Source: Natronorubrum halalkaliphilum (lineage in GTDB: Archaea; Halobacteriota; Halobacteria; Halobacteriales; Natrialbaceae). From it: 64,000 nucleotides of DNA. Below are positions 54,243 to 63,369 of this stretch, one piece after another. The position numbers and the translations under genes are program-made. How positions within the stretch are numbered: position 1 is the first letter of the stretch; every line of letters begins with the position of its first letter. The stretch lies in NCBI RefSeq assembly GCF_009834785.1, contig NZ_WUYX01000015.1, forward strand, positions 124,001 to 188,000. Reading direction: 5' to 3'. The notes under the pieces are model-generated. The model was not told where the DNA came from, did no database searches, and saw only the letters and a list, made by a program, of their open reading frames with translations.

Positions 54243-54495
54243 TTCCGCGCGTCGTCTCGGTTCGCTAGTTCTCCTCTCGTCGACACGTCGAGACGGTCAG
54301 TCTTCGGTGCGGTCACGGGTTCAGGCAGGAATCGATATGTCGTAACAACTGGAACTGTTTACACACCGATCACATAGCTATCGTGCGATCAAGTGTGCAC
54401 TGACTTCCAGTGACTACGACACCTGTCGCGCCGCTCGAAACTCAGTCACGGAGCGAGTGCGTCTTATGTCGCTGCGTCACGCCCGTGAGAACGTG

Positions 54496-55165
54496 ATGAT
54501 GAGGAGACACTACCTCGCCGCCAGCGGGTCGATCGCTGCGCTGGCGGTCTCGAGTCGAACGGGGTCAGGAACAGAGACACAGACACGAACACGAACACAG
54601 GAGACGACCGACGACACCGACGGCGTGCTCGAATTCGACGGCGCCGGTGCCACGATCACCGACGAGTTCTCGCTGACGGACGGGCTCGCAATCGCGGAGG
54701 GTGAATACGACGGCGATTCGAATTTCGTCGTCGAACTCGTGGCGCTCGAGGGAGCGCGATGACTTGCTCTTCAACGCGATCGGACCGTTCGAGGGTGCTA
54801 CGGGTGAGTTGGTCGAACCCGGAGAGTACGTCCTCGACGTCGACGCCGACGGCGCGTGGTCGATATCGATCCGGCAGCCGGAGCCCGCGGGGACGGACGC
54901 CGACGTCGACGACCTTCCGGTCGAACTCCAGGGCGAACACGCCGACTGGGCCGGCCCGATCGGTTTCGATGGGCTCGTCGAAGCGCACGGAACCCACGCT
55001 GGCGACGCGAACTTCATCGTCGAGGTGTTTCCCGTAGACGAGCCGTTCCCCGAACTGGTGTTCAACGAGATCGGACCGTTCGAGGGGGAGACCACGCTTC
55101 GCGCCGACGGCGTCGGATACGTGGTCGTCGAGGCCGACGGCCCGTGGACGCTCGAGGTACGGTAG
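54496..55165 (+). pseudogene. Frameshifted Tat-exported protein with duplicated domain
   Basis: A signal of the twin-arginine type (MRRHYLAASGSIAALAVSS) opens one frame from about 54496, which stops at 54760; the sequence continues in the +1 frame from about 54755 to 55165. Dropping one G in the GAGGGA at 54753-54758 joins the two frames into one protein of about 220 residues. The joined product has two similar ~85-residue units: GDSNFVVEL...LFNAIGPFEG...DADGAWSISIR and GDANFIVEV...VFNEIGPFEG...EADGPWTLEVR. Either a true inactivating mutation, a sequencing error in a G run, or a programmed shift; the sequence alone cannot separate these. Confidence 0.7.
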
Positions 55166-55271
55166 TCCGTTCCGATTGGGTTCGAGCGTCGTCAGCCGTC
55201 AGTTGTCAGTCGCCACTGCTCGACTGTGATCGCGACCGCAAAAAATCGATCCGTTCCAGCCAGTTCCCGGG

Positions 55272-55466
55272 TTAGAGTCGGGTGACGTTGGTGGCGCGGG
55301 GGCCCTTGGGGGCCTGTTCGATGTCGAATTCGATCTCGGTGCCTTCTTCGAGGTCCGGGCCGCCAACGTCTTCCATGTGGAAGAATACGTCGTCGTCCGC
55401 GTCGTCCGTCTCAATGAAACCGTAGCCGCCTGTGTCGTTGAAGAAATCAACCTTACCTTTCGCCAT
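55272..55466 (-). CDS. cspA: Cold-shock domain protein
   Basis: 64 residues from MAKGKVDFFND (ATG at 55466). RNP-1 is GGYGFIET and RNP-2 is DVFFHM, the nucleic-acid-binding motifs of the cold-shock fold. It acts as an RNA chaperone. Acidic substitutions between motifs fit a halophile. Confidence 0.92.
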   Translation of the reverse strand: MAKGKVDFFNDTGGYGFIETDDADDDVFFHMEDVGGPDLEEGTEIEFDIEQAPKGPRATNVTRL

Positions 55467-55699
55467 TACGTATCGATCGAGGGGAGACGGAGGGATAAGG
55501 GTTGCGTGTGCGGGACCGTCGTGATCTCGGCGTCGAAACCGCGCTTTCGTTCGTCGAATACGGCGGCTGCGGCGGAGTGCAAGCACATGACTGGGTGAGC
55601 ATTAGGCCGCCATTGGTTGAACGAAAGAAATGAGACGGTCGTCGTGTCGGCTACGGATCGTATCCGCGTCTAGTCGGTTACGCGACCGTCGATGTATCT

Positions 55700-58057
55700 A
55701 TGACCATGGACGACGCTACCGACGCCGACAACGAGGGGGACCGATCGGAGACAACAGCCGTGGAGAACGACCCGGAGCCCGACTCCGCGGAGACGGCACA
55801 GTCCGAAGCCGACGACGAACGGTCGGAGACACCGGCGAAAACGGACGGCTCGGGCGATGAATCGGCATCGAAGACAGACGCTGAGCCGGGAGCGACCGGG
55901 ACGAGCGACGATGACGGCAACACCGACGGGGTCGACGCCGAGAGTAAACAACGACAACTCGACCAGGTCCGGGAGAATCCGGAAGGTGAACACCTGACGA
56001 CGGACCACGGCATCCGAGTCAGCGACACCGATAACTCGCTGAAGGCGAGCGAGCGCGGGCCCACGCTGATGGAGGACTTCCACTTCCGGGAGAAGATGAC
56101 GCAGTTCGACCACGAGTCGATCCCGGAACGAGTCGTCCACGCCCGAGGGTCGGGCGCTCACGGCTACTTCCAGCCCTACGACGATCCCGATCTGGGGGAG
56201 TACGACGACGTCGCCGAACTCACCAAAGCGTCCTTCTTGCAGGACCCCGACCAGAAGACGCCGGTCTTCGTGCGGTTCTCGACGGTCGTCGGCTCGAGGG
56301 GGTCGGCGGACACGGTTCGGGACGTCCGCGGGTTCGCGACCAAGTTCTACACCGAGGAAGGGAACTACGATCTGGTCGCGAACAACATCCCGATCTTCTT
56401 CATTCAGGACGCGATGGAGTTCCCGGATCTCGTTCACGCGATCAAGCCGGAACCCGACGACGGGATGCCCCAGGCGTCGGCGGCCCACGACACCTTCTGG
56501 GACTTCGCCTCGCTCAAGCCGGAGATCGCCCCCATGATCATGTGGGTGCTATCCGGCCGCGCTCTTCCGCGGTACTACCGCATGATGGAGGGCTTTGGCG
56601 TACACACGTTCCGGTTCGTCAACGACGAGGGGAAATCGCGGTTCGTCAAACTCCACTGGAAGCCGAAGTACGGCACCCACCAGCTGGTGTGGGACGAGAC
56701 GCAGAAGCTGGCCGGGAAGGACGCGGATTTCAACCGACGGAACCTCTACGACGCCATCGAGAACGGGACCTACCCCGAATGGGAACTCGGCGTCCAGATC
56801 GTCGAGGAGGACGAGGCCGACCAGTTCGACTTCGATCTACTCGATCCGACGAAGCTCATTCCCGAAGAGGAGGTCCCCGTCCGGCCGCTTGGCAAAATGG
56901 TGCTCAACGAGACGCCGGACAACTTCTTCGCCGAGACGGAGCAGGTGGCGTTCCACCCCGGAAACGTCGTTCCCGGTATCGACTTTACGAACGACCCGCT
57001 CCTCCAGGGCCGGCTGTTCTCCTATCAGGACACTCAACTCAACCGCTTTGGCAGCGCGAACTGGGACGAGATCCCGATCAATCGCCCGATCGCCGAGCGC
57101 CACAACAACCAGCGCGCCGGGTTCATGCGCCAGGAAATTAACGAGGGCAAAGCCTCGTACAAACCGAACTCGATCGACGACGATCAGCCGGCTGAGGCCT
57201 CAGCCTCGGAAGGCGGCTACGAACACCACGCCGAAAAGATCGACGGCAAGAAGATCAGAAATCGCAGCGAGAGCTTCGAGAACCACTTCACACAGGCGAA
57301 GCTGTTCTGGAACAGTATGACCGAACCGGAGAAGGAGAACATCGTCGACGCGGCCCACTTCGAACTCGGCAAAGTCGACCGCGTCGAAATCCGCGAACGA
57401 ATGGTCTACGACATCTTCAACAACGTCGATCACGAGTTCGCCAAACGAGTCGCCGAGGGAATCGGCATCGATCCACCAGAGGAGCCGGGCGACCAACACC
57501 AGGACCACGACCGGAGCTCGGACGCACTGAGCATGGTCGCCGGCGAACCAGAGAGCATCGCAACTCGAAAGATCGCGTTCCTCGTCGACGACGGCTTCGA
57601 GGACGAACACCTCGAGGCAGTTACCGACGCGCTCGAGGAGCGCGACGCGTCCGTCGAGGTCGTCTCGAAAGTCCTCGGCGAGAAGTCCGCGGCCGACGGC
57701 GGCAGCGTCGAAGCGGACAAACACCACGTCGCTTCGGGCTCGATCATGTACGACGCGGTCTTCGTTCCGGGGGGCAACGAGAGCGTCGAGACCCTCCTCG
57801 AGCAGGGAGACGCCAAGCACTTCGTGGCGGAGGCGTTCAAACACAAGAAGCCGATCGGTGCCTTCGGCGAAGGAACCGAGTTGCTCGAGGCCGTCGATCT
57901 GCCGGAGGTAGAGATCGCCGACGACGGCGAGACCGTCGTGGCGGACGGTGTCGTCACCTGTCGCGACGGCGACACCGACGAGTTCATCGAGTCGTTCGTC
58001 GAGGCGATCGCCGAGCACCGCCACTGGGATCGGAGTCCGAAGGAAGTGCCAGCGTAG
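55700..58057 (+). CDS. katE: Large-subunit catalase, KatE/HPII type
   Basis: 785 residues. A disordered, very acidic N-terminal extension (about 1-90) is followed by the catalase core: [14 protein letters not shown] with the catalytic His (about 146), [10 protein letters not shown] with the distal Asn, and [14 protein letters not shown] with the haem-ligand Tyr (about 440). The C-terminal part (about 620-770) is the DJ-1/PfpI-like domain of clade 2 catalases, [11 protein letters not shown] then VFVPGGNES; its nucleophilic Cys is absent, as in HPII. It decomposes hydrogen peroxide. ATG at 55706 is an alternative start. Confidence 0.92.
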   Translation: MTMDDATDADNEGDRSETTAVENDPEPDSAETAQSEADDERSETPAKTDGSGDESASKTDAEPGATGTSDDDGNTDGVDAESKQRQLDQVRENPEGEHLTTDHGIRVSDTDNSLKASERGPTLMEDFHFREKMTQFDHESIPERVVHARGSGAHGYFQPYDDPDLGEYDDVAELTKASFLQDPDQKTPVFVRFSTVVGSRGSADTVRDVRGFATKFYTEEGNYDLVANNIPIFFIQDAMEFPDLVHAIKPEPDDGMPQASAAHDTFWDFASLKPEIAPMIMWVLSGRALPRYYRMMEGFGVHTFRFVNDEGKSRFVKLHWKPKYGTHQLVWDETQKLAGKDADFNRRNLYDAIENGTYPEWELGVQIVEEDEADQFDFDLLDPTKLIPEEEVPVRPLGKMVLNETPDNFFAETEQVAFHPGNVVPGIDFTNDPLLQGRLFSYQDTQLNRFGSANWDEIPINRPIAERHNNQRAGFMRQEINEGKASYKPNSIDDDQPAEASASEGGYEHHAEKIDGKKIRNRSESFENHFTQAKLFWNSMTEPEKENIVDAAHFELGKVDRVEIRERMVYDIFNNVDHEFAKRVAEGIGIDPPEEPGDQHQDHDRSSDALSMVAGEPESIATRKIAFLVDDGFEDEHLEAVTDALEERDASVEVVSKVLGEKSAADGGSVEADKHHVASGSIMYDAVFVPGGNESVETLLEQGDAKHFVAEAFKHKKPIGAFGEGTELLEAVDLPEVEIADDGETVVADGVVTCRDGDTDEFIESFVEAIAEHRHWDRSPKEVPA

Positions 58058-58096
58058 GATGACGCGACTCGAGTCGTCTGTGGTCGCCAGTTGCGA

Positions 58097-58501
58097 CTAC
58101 TGTTGCAACGATCGGGCGAGTTGCTTGAAGGTGTCGGGAGCGAGCGGTTTTTCGACGCAGGCGTCTACTTCGTCTTCGATATCGTTCAATTTGAGATCCG
58201 CACCCTGTTGGGATCCCGAGAGCACGATCGTCGGGATATCCTTCACGTCGTCGTTCATCTCGGCGAGAACTTCTTCCCCGTCCTTTCGAGGGAGGTGGAG
58301 ATCGAGGAGGATCGCGTCCGGCCGAGGAGTATCGCTGTAGTCGCCGGACCCGTGAAGGAACGCCAACGCGTCAGCGCCGTCGGTCACGACGTGAACGGTG
58401 GGCGCTAACCCACCCTCCTTCAACATCTCCTTTATTAACCTGACGTCACCCGGATTGTCCTCCACTAAAAGGATTTCGTCAAAGTGGTTTGGAGGCTCCA
58501 T
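58097..58501 (-). CDS. Single-domain response regulator
   Basis: 134 residues from MEPPNHF (58501); a further ATG lies 42 bases upstream. Complete receiver: EILLVEDNPGDVRL with the acidic pair, ILLDLHLPRKDG with the phospho-acceptor Asp, TIVLSGS and VEKP. No output domain. Rcp1-type partner of a PAS-type kinase, identity unknown. It is convergent with the catalase gene, 39 bp away. Confidence 0.85.
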   Translation of the reverse strand: MEPPNHFDEILLVEDNPGDVRLIKEMLKEGGLAPTVHVVTDGADALAFLHGSGDYSDTPRPDAILLDLHLPRKDGEEVLAEMNDDVKDIPTIVLSGSQQGADLKLNDIEDEVDACVEKPLAPDTFKQLARSLQQ

Positions 58502-58765
58502 CGTATGTTCGATTGCGGCTGACAGGTTTAAGGGTTCTGTCACGTCCGAAACTAATTCGTCGATACCGGTGGGTAACGGCTGCTGATATGTCGATCGTTC
58601 GGTTCACGCGCCCAACCGAATAAGACGGCAAAAATGACTGATTAGTTTACAAAACTATTCAACGGTCTCGACCCTCTGTCTGTCCGAAGAGTCACGGAAA
58701 TTGGGTGGCGGGAAAGGCTACCGCAAACCCAACGGGTCTATACGTCTTTGTGGTGGGTTCTGGTG

Positions 58766-59461
58766 ATGACGACAGTCGTCGAGCTCGAGATACCGGCTGA
58801 TCGGCTCGGGGCGGCCCGAACGTTTGATCGGGTGCCGACGTTCGAGTGCGAGATCGGTGGGATGATTGGCGATTCGCCGCCGCTGGTCTGGGCATCAGGC
58901 CCGGATCGCGCCACCGTTCACGCGGCGCTCGAGGCCGATCAATCGGTCAACGTGATCGCGAGTTTGACCGACAGCAGACAGGAGTACTACGAGAGCGAGA
59001 ACGGGACCGACGGAAGCGAACGGTGGCTCTTCCAACTCGAGTTCGGTGACGGGATCAAGCTGTTTCAACAGATCGTCGCGGAGCACGGTGGGGCGATTCT
59101 GGCAGCCCGCGGAGCCGACGGCACGTGGTCAGTGAAATTGCTCTTTCACGACCGCGGATCGCTCTCGGAGTGTTACGCGCTGTTCGAACAGTACGATTTC
59201 AACGTCGAGGTCACGCGCCTCTCCGGGATAGACGACTTCGCAAGTGCTCGAACGCCGTTGACACAGACCCAGTACGAGACGATCTGCAAGGCACACGAAC
59301 TGGGGTATTTCGACGTCCCTCGAAAGATTACGCTCAAGGAACTCGCCGCCGAACTCGACGTTTCCCATCAGGCGCTTTCGGAGCGGCTTCGTCGGTGTCA
59401 CGCTGCACTCGTCAGCGCCGAATTGACCGATCGAATGACGCCGACGGCGATCGATCCGTAG
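58766..59461 (+). CDS. Bacterio-opsin-activator-type HTH regulator
   Basis: 231 residues from ATG at 58766. The N-terminal ~150 residues match the domain found next to bat-type regulators (beta-rich, with LLFHDRGSLSECYALFEQYDFNVEV), and the C-terminal part is an HTH_10 domain: LTQTQYETICKAHELGYFDVPR, KITLKELAAELDVSHQALSERLRR. Such proteins regulate haloarchaeal genes, often in response to oxygen or light. No sensor domain is attached. Target unknown. Confidence 0.8.
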   Translation: MTTVVELEIPADRLGAARTFDRVPTFECEIGGMIGDSPPLVWASGPDRATVHAALEADQSVNVIASLTDSRQEYYESENGTDGSERWLFQLEFGDGIKLFQQIVAEHGGAILAARGADGTWSVKLLFHDRGSLSECYALFEQYDFNVEVTRLSGIDDFASARTPLTQTQYETICKAHELGYFDVPRKITLKELAAELDVSHQALSERLRRCHAALVSAELTDRMTPTAIDP

Positions 59462-59669
59462 TGTTATCTGGGTCGATTGGAATCCACCCCTTCACAGATC
59501 GACTCGCGAAAGGATCGTTCAGACGGTCCCGTTCGTCAGGTGACGGTGCGATCCGTGTATCGTGCTGGGGTCTTGTGATGTGGAGATCAAGAGTACCGTT
59601 CGTTTTGAGATCGACGAACAGCGTGGGTTCTGCCGCGGGTTCGGGTGACGAATTTCGACGATTTCGATT

Positions 59670-59777
59670 TCACCATCGGCCGACCAGTTCGACGGAGAAG
59701 CGCTTTTCGAAGCCCACGTGTCGAATTGTCACGTTATGCTCGAAGGTCCCGTCTAATTCCGTACATGTGGGCACCAT
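59670..59777 (-). CDS. Possible small protein, uncertain
   Basis: 35 residues, starting MVPTCTELDG and ending FSVELVGRW, of coherent composition. A TATA-like AATAAAGC on the minus strand lies about 40 bp before the ATG. The reading continues in another frame after the stop (as DGEIEIVEIRHP), so it could be the start of a frameshifted longer gene. I do not recognise it. Confidence 0.25.
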   Translation of the reverse strand: MVPTCTELDGTFEHNVTIRHVGFEKRFSVELVGRW

Positions 59778-59998
59778 TATTGGAACCTGTCCCCTATCTA
59801 CCGTAACAGATAGCTTTATTATTGGACAGTAACAAACCAATAGTGTCGGCGCGGTAGCCGACCCCGCGATACCTACCGAGCGCTACTCCAAGCGCCGGTG
59901 GATCACTCGTGCTCAATCACCCCTGTGGCCACTCGTGGCTGTGTGGCCGCTTCTGGTGGATTGTGGATGGTGGATCCCTCGGGTTGTCCCACCACGAC

Positions 59999-60060
59999 CC
60001 ATCACTCCCTTCGAATCCGTCTGTACCATCACTCCTTTCGAATCCGTCTGTACCGTCACT
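59999..60060 (+). repeat. 27-base tandem repeat
   Basis: Two copies of a 27-base unit (59999-60025 and 60026-60052), differing at one base, plus the first 8 bases of a third copy with one change (60053-60060). The unit is CCATCACTCC then C/T, TTCGAATCCGTCTGTA. It lies 88 bases before the DUF7344-type gene. No CRISPR-like spacers. Confidence 0.7.
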
Positions 60061-60140
60061 GCTCCAACGGAATCAGCCCCGCCGGGACGGGAATATAGGA
60101 GGATACTTAACAGTCTCTCCGCAGAACATGAGTAGCAACG

Positions 60141-60713
60141 ATGGCGATCACCGTGTCTCGAAATCACGTCGTCGGCGACGAAAACTCGTCCGATGGGGCG
60201 GAGTCGGACGCCGATCAGTCCGAATTCGACCCCGACGATATCTACCACCTCTTGCAAACTCGCCGTCGCCGGGACGTCCTCCGGTATCTCCGGACTACCG
60301 ACGGCCCAGTCCGGTTGCGCGACCTCGCCGAACAGGTCGCCGCCTGGGAGCAGGAGACGACTATCGAGAACCTGACCTCGAGCCAACGCCAGCGCGTCTA
60401 TATTTCGCTGTACCAGTCACACCTCCCGAAACTCGACAATCGAGGGATCGTCGACTACGACAAGGATCGTGGGGTAGTCACCGCGACCCCACTCGCCGCT
60501 CAGTTCGATCCGTATCTCGCCGGTCTCGAGGAGTCCTCGGAGGATCCGTGGCCGCGACGGTATGCGGGAACTGTCGGGTGTTGTAGCCTGTTCCTGGCAG
60601 CCACCGCGGGCGGGATCGCTCCGGCGTCGTGGTTCAGCACAGCCGTACTCATCGTCGTCGCGTTCACTGTTGTCACGGCCCTGCACGCGTATTCGGCACA
60701 AGTCGCGTCATAG
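60141..60713 (+). CDS. DUF7344-type winged-helix membrane protein
   Basis: 190 residues. The N-terminal half (about 35-120) is a winged-helix-like domain: DIYHLLQTRRRRDVLRYL, LRDLAEQVA, QRQRVYISLYQSHLPKLD with a wing DYDKDRGVV. Two membrane helices follow near the C-terminus (about 146-163 and 168-186). This combination occurs in haloarchaeal DUF7344 proteins, thought to be membrane-bound or membrane-linked regulators. No ligand or target known. A run GGAGGA at 60100-60105 lies too far upstream to be a normal ribosome-binding site. Confidence 0.75.
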   Translation: MAITVSRNHVVGDENSSDGAESDADQSEFDPDDIYHLLQTRRRRDVLRYLRTTDGPVRLRDLAEQVAAWEQETTIENLTSSQRQRVYISLYQSHLPKLDNRGIVDYDKDRGVVTATPLAAQFDPYLAGLEESSEDPWPRRYAGTVGCCSLFLAATAGGIAPASWFSTAVLIVVAFTVVTALHAYSAQVAS

Positions 60714-60956
60714 ATCGATTTGCCGTTCGAATCCGAGGCCGGGCTTGTCCGCCGCATTCGTGTTTGATTCACTACGGGTATTAGTAGGGAACTGACACCA
60801 GTGCGGTGCTCAGAATCCACTTTATAACAATACACGGCTGGAAACGTATTTACCTCCAAATCGATTTGGCGGGGGATTCGAACAGCGAGCGCCCAGAATT
60901 GTGCTGTACAGCGATCCTTCGCCGCTACAAAGGTCAGGTCAGTGGGAACGTCTTCG

Positions 60957-61805
60957 TCAGGAGACGGCCGCCCGTTCGAACTGTCTTATGCCGACGAGCA
61001 TCGGAAGGATGAGCCAGAGGCCTAATATCACGGCTGCGACCTCGGGTTGGACGTACCACGAGAGCTCACTCGGTTCCGGGAGGTCCATCGTTTCGAGGCG
61101 CCCGTCCGGAAACACGCCGATCGTTGCCACGAGATACGCGCGCGCCGGATTCGTGAGCATCCCGACGAACTGAATCAGATCCTCTCCAACCCCGAGTCCA
61201 AGTACGGTATTGAGAACGTAATCGATGCCGGCCAACCCCGAAATATCGTCGTTTAGCGTGACGAGGTTCGTCAGAAGGTAGAACCCGAGCGCGCCGGCCA
61301 TTGCCCGTGATCGAGACGCTGTGACCGCAGAAATCCCGATCGCAACCGCCACGTAGGCGAGTGCGTATATCGTCGTGAGAGCGGCAATTCGTACGAATAC
61401 CGCTGCGTACAGCGAATCGAACCACACTACTGCGAGCACTGCAGCGATCGCGAATCCCAAAACGAGCGACGCCGCGACGATCCCCGCCCGCGAGATGTAC
61501 TTCCCGAGTACCACGTCACGACGACTCACCGGCGTCGATAAGAGATGCTTGATGCTACCAGACTCGCGCTCGCCGGCGATCGAAAGATAGGCGGTGACGA
61601 GCGCAATCGCCGGGACGAACACTGCCCCAATAAACACCATGTTCCACAGCGCCACGAGGAGGTCGGGTGCCCCTTCGGCACCGCCGAGTCGCACTTGCAG
61701 GAAAAACAGTACGATCAGTAGCATATAATGTATCCCAACGAACCAGACGATCTTTGCTCGCCGAGCGTCGAGGAAATCTTTGGAGACGACCGCTCGGACG
61801 CTCAT
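60957..61805 (-). CDS. ABC-2-type transporter permease
   Basis: 282 residues with about six membrane helices. The arrangement (SIAGERESGSIKHLLSTPVSRRDVVLGKY between helix 2 and 3) is typical of ABC-2 / NosY-like permeases. It exports an unknown substrate or moves lipids. Its start overlaps the stop of the ATPase gene by 4 bp, so the two make one transporter. Convergent with the DUF7344-type gene, 243 bp away. Confidence 0.83.
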   Translation of the reverse strand: MSVRAVVSKDFLDARRAKIVWFVGIHYMLLIVLFFLQVRLGGAEGAPDLLVALWNMVFIGAVFVPAIALVTAYLSIAGERESGSIKHLLSTPVSRRDVVLGKYISRAGIVAASLVLGFAIAAVLAVVWFDSLYAAVFVRIAALTTIYALAYVAVAIGISAVTASRSRAMAGALGFYLLTNLVTLNDDISGLAGIDYVLNTVLGLGVGEDLIQFVGMLTNPARAYLVATIGVFPDGRLETMDLPEPSELSWYVQPEVAAVILGLWLILPMLVGIRQFERAAVS

Positions 61806-62767
61806 CGTTTCACCCCAACCTCCGCCGCGCCGATTTCGTTATCAACTGCCGGCGCGTCCTCTCGACTGGACGACGTGTACGTGTTGAACAACCGCTCGAG
61901 CGACGTTTCCGCCGACGTAATGTCCAAGATCCGGGTGTGTTCGTCCAGTTCTGAAATTACCTCGATTTTCTTCGTTGAATCCGTGATGGTTGCCGTAATC
62001 GTGGACTCATCGATCGTGACGTCTTCGACACCATCGATGGCATTCAGCGCGAGAGCGTCGGGTACGTAAGCGACGTCGATGCTAATCGTACCGCCGAGAT
62101 CCAGATTCGATCGAAGCGCGTCGGGAGTGCCGGTGGCGACGAGACAGCCATCGTTCAAAATACCGATCCGATCACACACGGCTTCAACCTCGCCGAGGAT
62201 GTGGCTCGAAAAGAACACGGTCCGTCCGTCGCCCGCCTCCGCACGGATAATCTCACGAAATTCCTGCATTCCGGTCGGATCCAGTCCTGCAGACGGTTCG
62301 TCGAGGATCAACAACTCGGGGTCACCGACCAGCGCCATGGCGAGCGCAAGACGCCGTCTCATCCCCTTCGAGTAGTCACCGACTGCTCGACCCGCCTCGT
62401 CGCTCGAGAGACCCACGCGGCTGAGCAGTGAATCAACGTCTACAGTAGCGTCGTTCGCTCGTGCGACCCACCCGATGTGTTCACGGCCCGTCAGGCGCGC
62501 GTAAAGGCTTGCTCCTTCGGGAAGCACACCGGTTCGTCGACGAATCTGCTCGGCGTCGGTGGTCGGATCGTATCCGAGGACGGTTACGTCCCCCTCAGTC
62601 GGCCGAACGAAATCGAGCAGCACATTGATTACCGTCGACTTCCCGGCGCCGTTCGGGCCGAGGAAGCCGAACACTTCGCCCTCTGTTACTCGCAAGTCGA
62701 GCCTATCGACGGCGACGACCTCCTCGTTAAAACGCTTGGTGAGATGTTTTGTCTCGATGGCAGTCAT
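61802..62767 (-). CDS. ABC transporter ATP-binding protein
   Basis: 321 residues from MTAIETKHL (62767). Walker A GPNGAGKS (about 40), signature YSKGMRRRLALAMAL, Walker B LLILDEPSAGLD and the H-loop SHIL are all intact. A C-terminal extension (about 220-321) is common in DrrA/CcmA-like exporters. It pairs with the ABC-2 permease by a 4 bp overlap. The substrate could be an antibiotic, lipid or copper-related; nothing in the sequence decides. Confidence 0.9.
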   Translation of the reverse strand: MTAIETKHLTKRFNEEVVAVDRLDLRVTEGEVFGFLGPNGAGKSTVINVLLDFVRPTEGDVTVLGYDPTTDAEQIRRRTGVLPEGASLYARLTGREHIGWVARANDATVDVDSLLSRVGLSSDEAGRAVGDYSKGMRRRLALAMALVGDPELLILDEPSAGLDPTGMQEFREIIRAEAGDGRTVFFSSHILGEVEAVCDRIGILNDGCLVATGTPDALRSNLDLGGTISIDVAYVPDALALNAIDGVEDVTIDESTITATITDSTKKIEVISELDEHTRILDITSAETSLERLFNTYTSSSREDAPAVDNEIGAAEVGVKR

Positions 62768-62775
62768 CGCGGACC

Positions 62776-63069
62776 TCACCTCGAGATTACCGCTTCCAGT
62801 CGTTGTCCGACCGTCTTGGGTTCGTACCGGTCGGGGAACGGTCTATCGGCCGTTCTCAGTCGGTCGAACAGCCACCGGACGCTCCGCACCGTAGCGGCGA
62901 CGAACCCGATTGCGACCGCCACCACAATCGGATACGACATCACCAGTACTCCCGCAGCGAGTAATCCCACGAAGAGCGCCCCACCGACGAACGGTCGCTG
63001 TTCCGGATGCTCCGGATCGAATCTGTGCGTGTTTCGAATTCCTTCAGGGTCTATTGGTCCTCCGTGCAT
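62776..63069 (-). CDS. Small membrane protein of ABC operon
   Basis: 97 residues: a polar N-terminus (MHGGPIDPEGIRNTHR), two membrane helices (about 28-44 and 46-62), and a basic tail. It ends 8 bp ahead of the ATPase start and is first in the transporter operon. It may be an accessory subunit. Unknown family. Confidence 0.6.
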   Translation of the reverse strand: MHGGPIDPEGIRNTHRFDPEHPEQRPFVGGALFVGLLAAGVLVMSYPIVVAVAIGFVAATVRSVRWLFDRLRTADRPFPDRYEPKTVGQRLEAVISR

Positions 63070-63369
63070 AGTACCGAACCTCCGATTTTGGACCGGTTAG
63101 GTCGAACCGCAACCGAACACACGGGAGACAGACCGAGGTCGATTGCTCCGGATATACTGGGCGGGTTTATATTCGTCCACCGAACAGCCGTTCAGGCGAA
63201 CTTTGAGGGCGTGTAAGTCGCGTAATCTCGGTACGACGGGGCGATTTTCCGTCGTTCGAAGGCGCCCGATCCGATGGCGGAGCGACGTACCGGGCGAGCC
63301 GAGTGTCACCTCCCAGTATGCTGGGCACAACACTTTACTGGCCACTCGATGGAGTCCCCGACTAAGGCC
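63070..63369. other. Divergent intergenic region before the HTH gene
   Basis: 300 bases between the ABC operon and the final HTH gene. A TATA-like GGTTTATATTCG near 63162-63173 lies within the gap; another element ACACTTTACTGG is at about 63330. No coding frame of normal composition. Confidence 0.35.

Larger units (their letters stand above)
59462..60140. other. 679-base intergenic region with tandem repeat and hairpin
   Basis: Between the HTH gene and the DUF7344-type gene. It contains a 27-base direct repeat (59999-60052), a perfect 6-bp stem GTCGGC-GCGGTA-GCCGAC at 59845-59862, and a possible 35-codon minus-strand gene at 59670-59777. Composition is more A+T-rich around 59740-59845. Longer frames overlapping it are not convincing. 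Confidence 0.45.

Noticed and set aside
59999-60060. CRISPR array
   Set aside because: The repeat units are directly abutting with no spacers and only two full copies.
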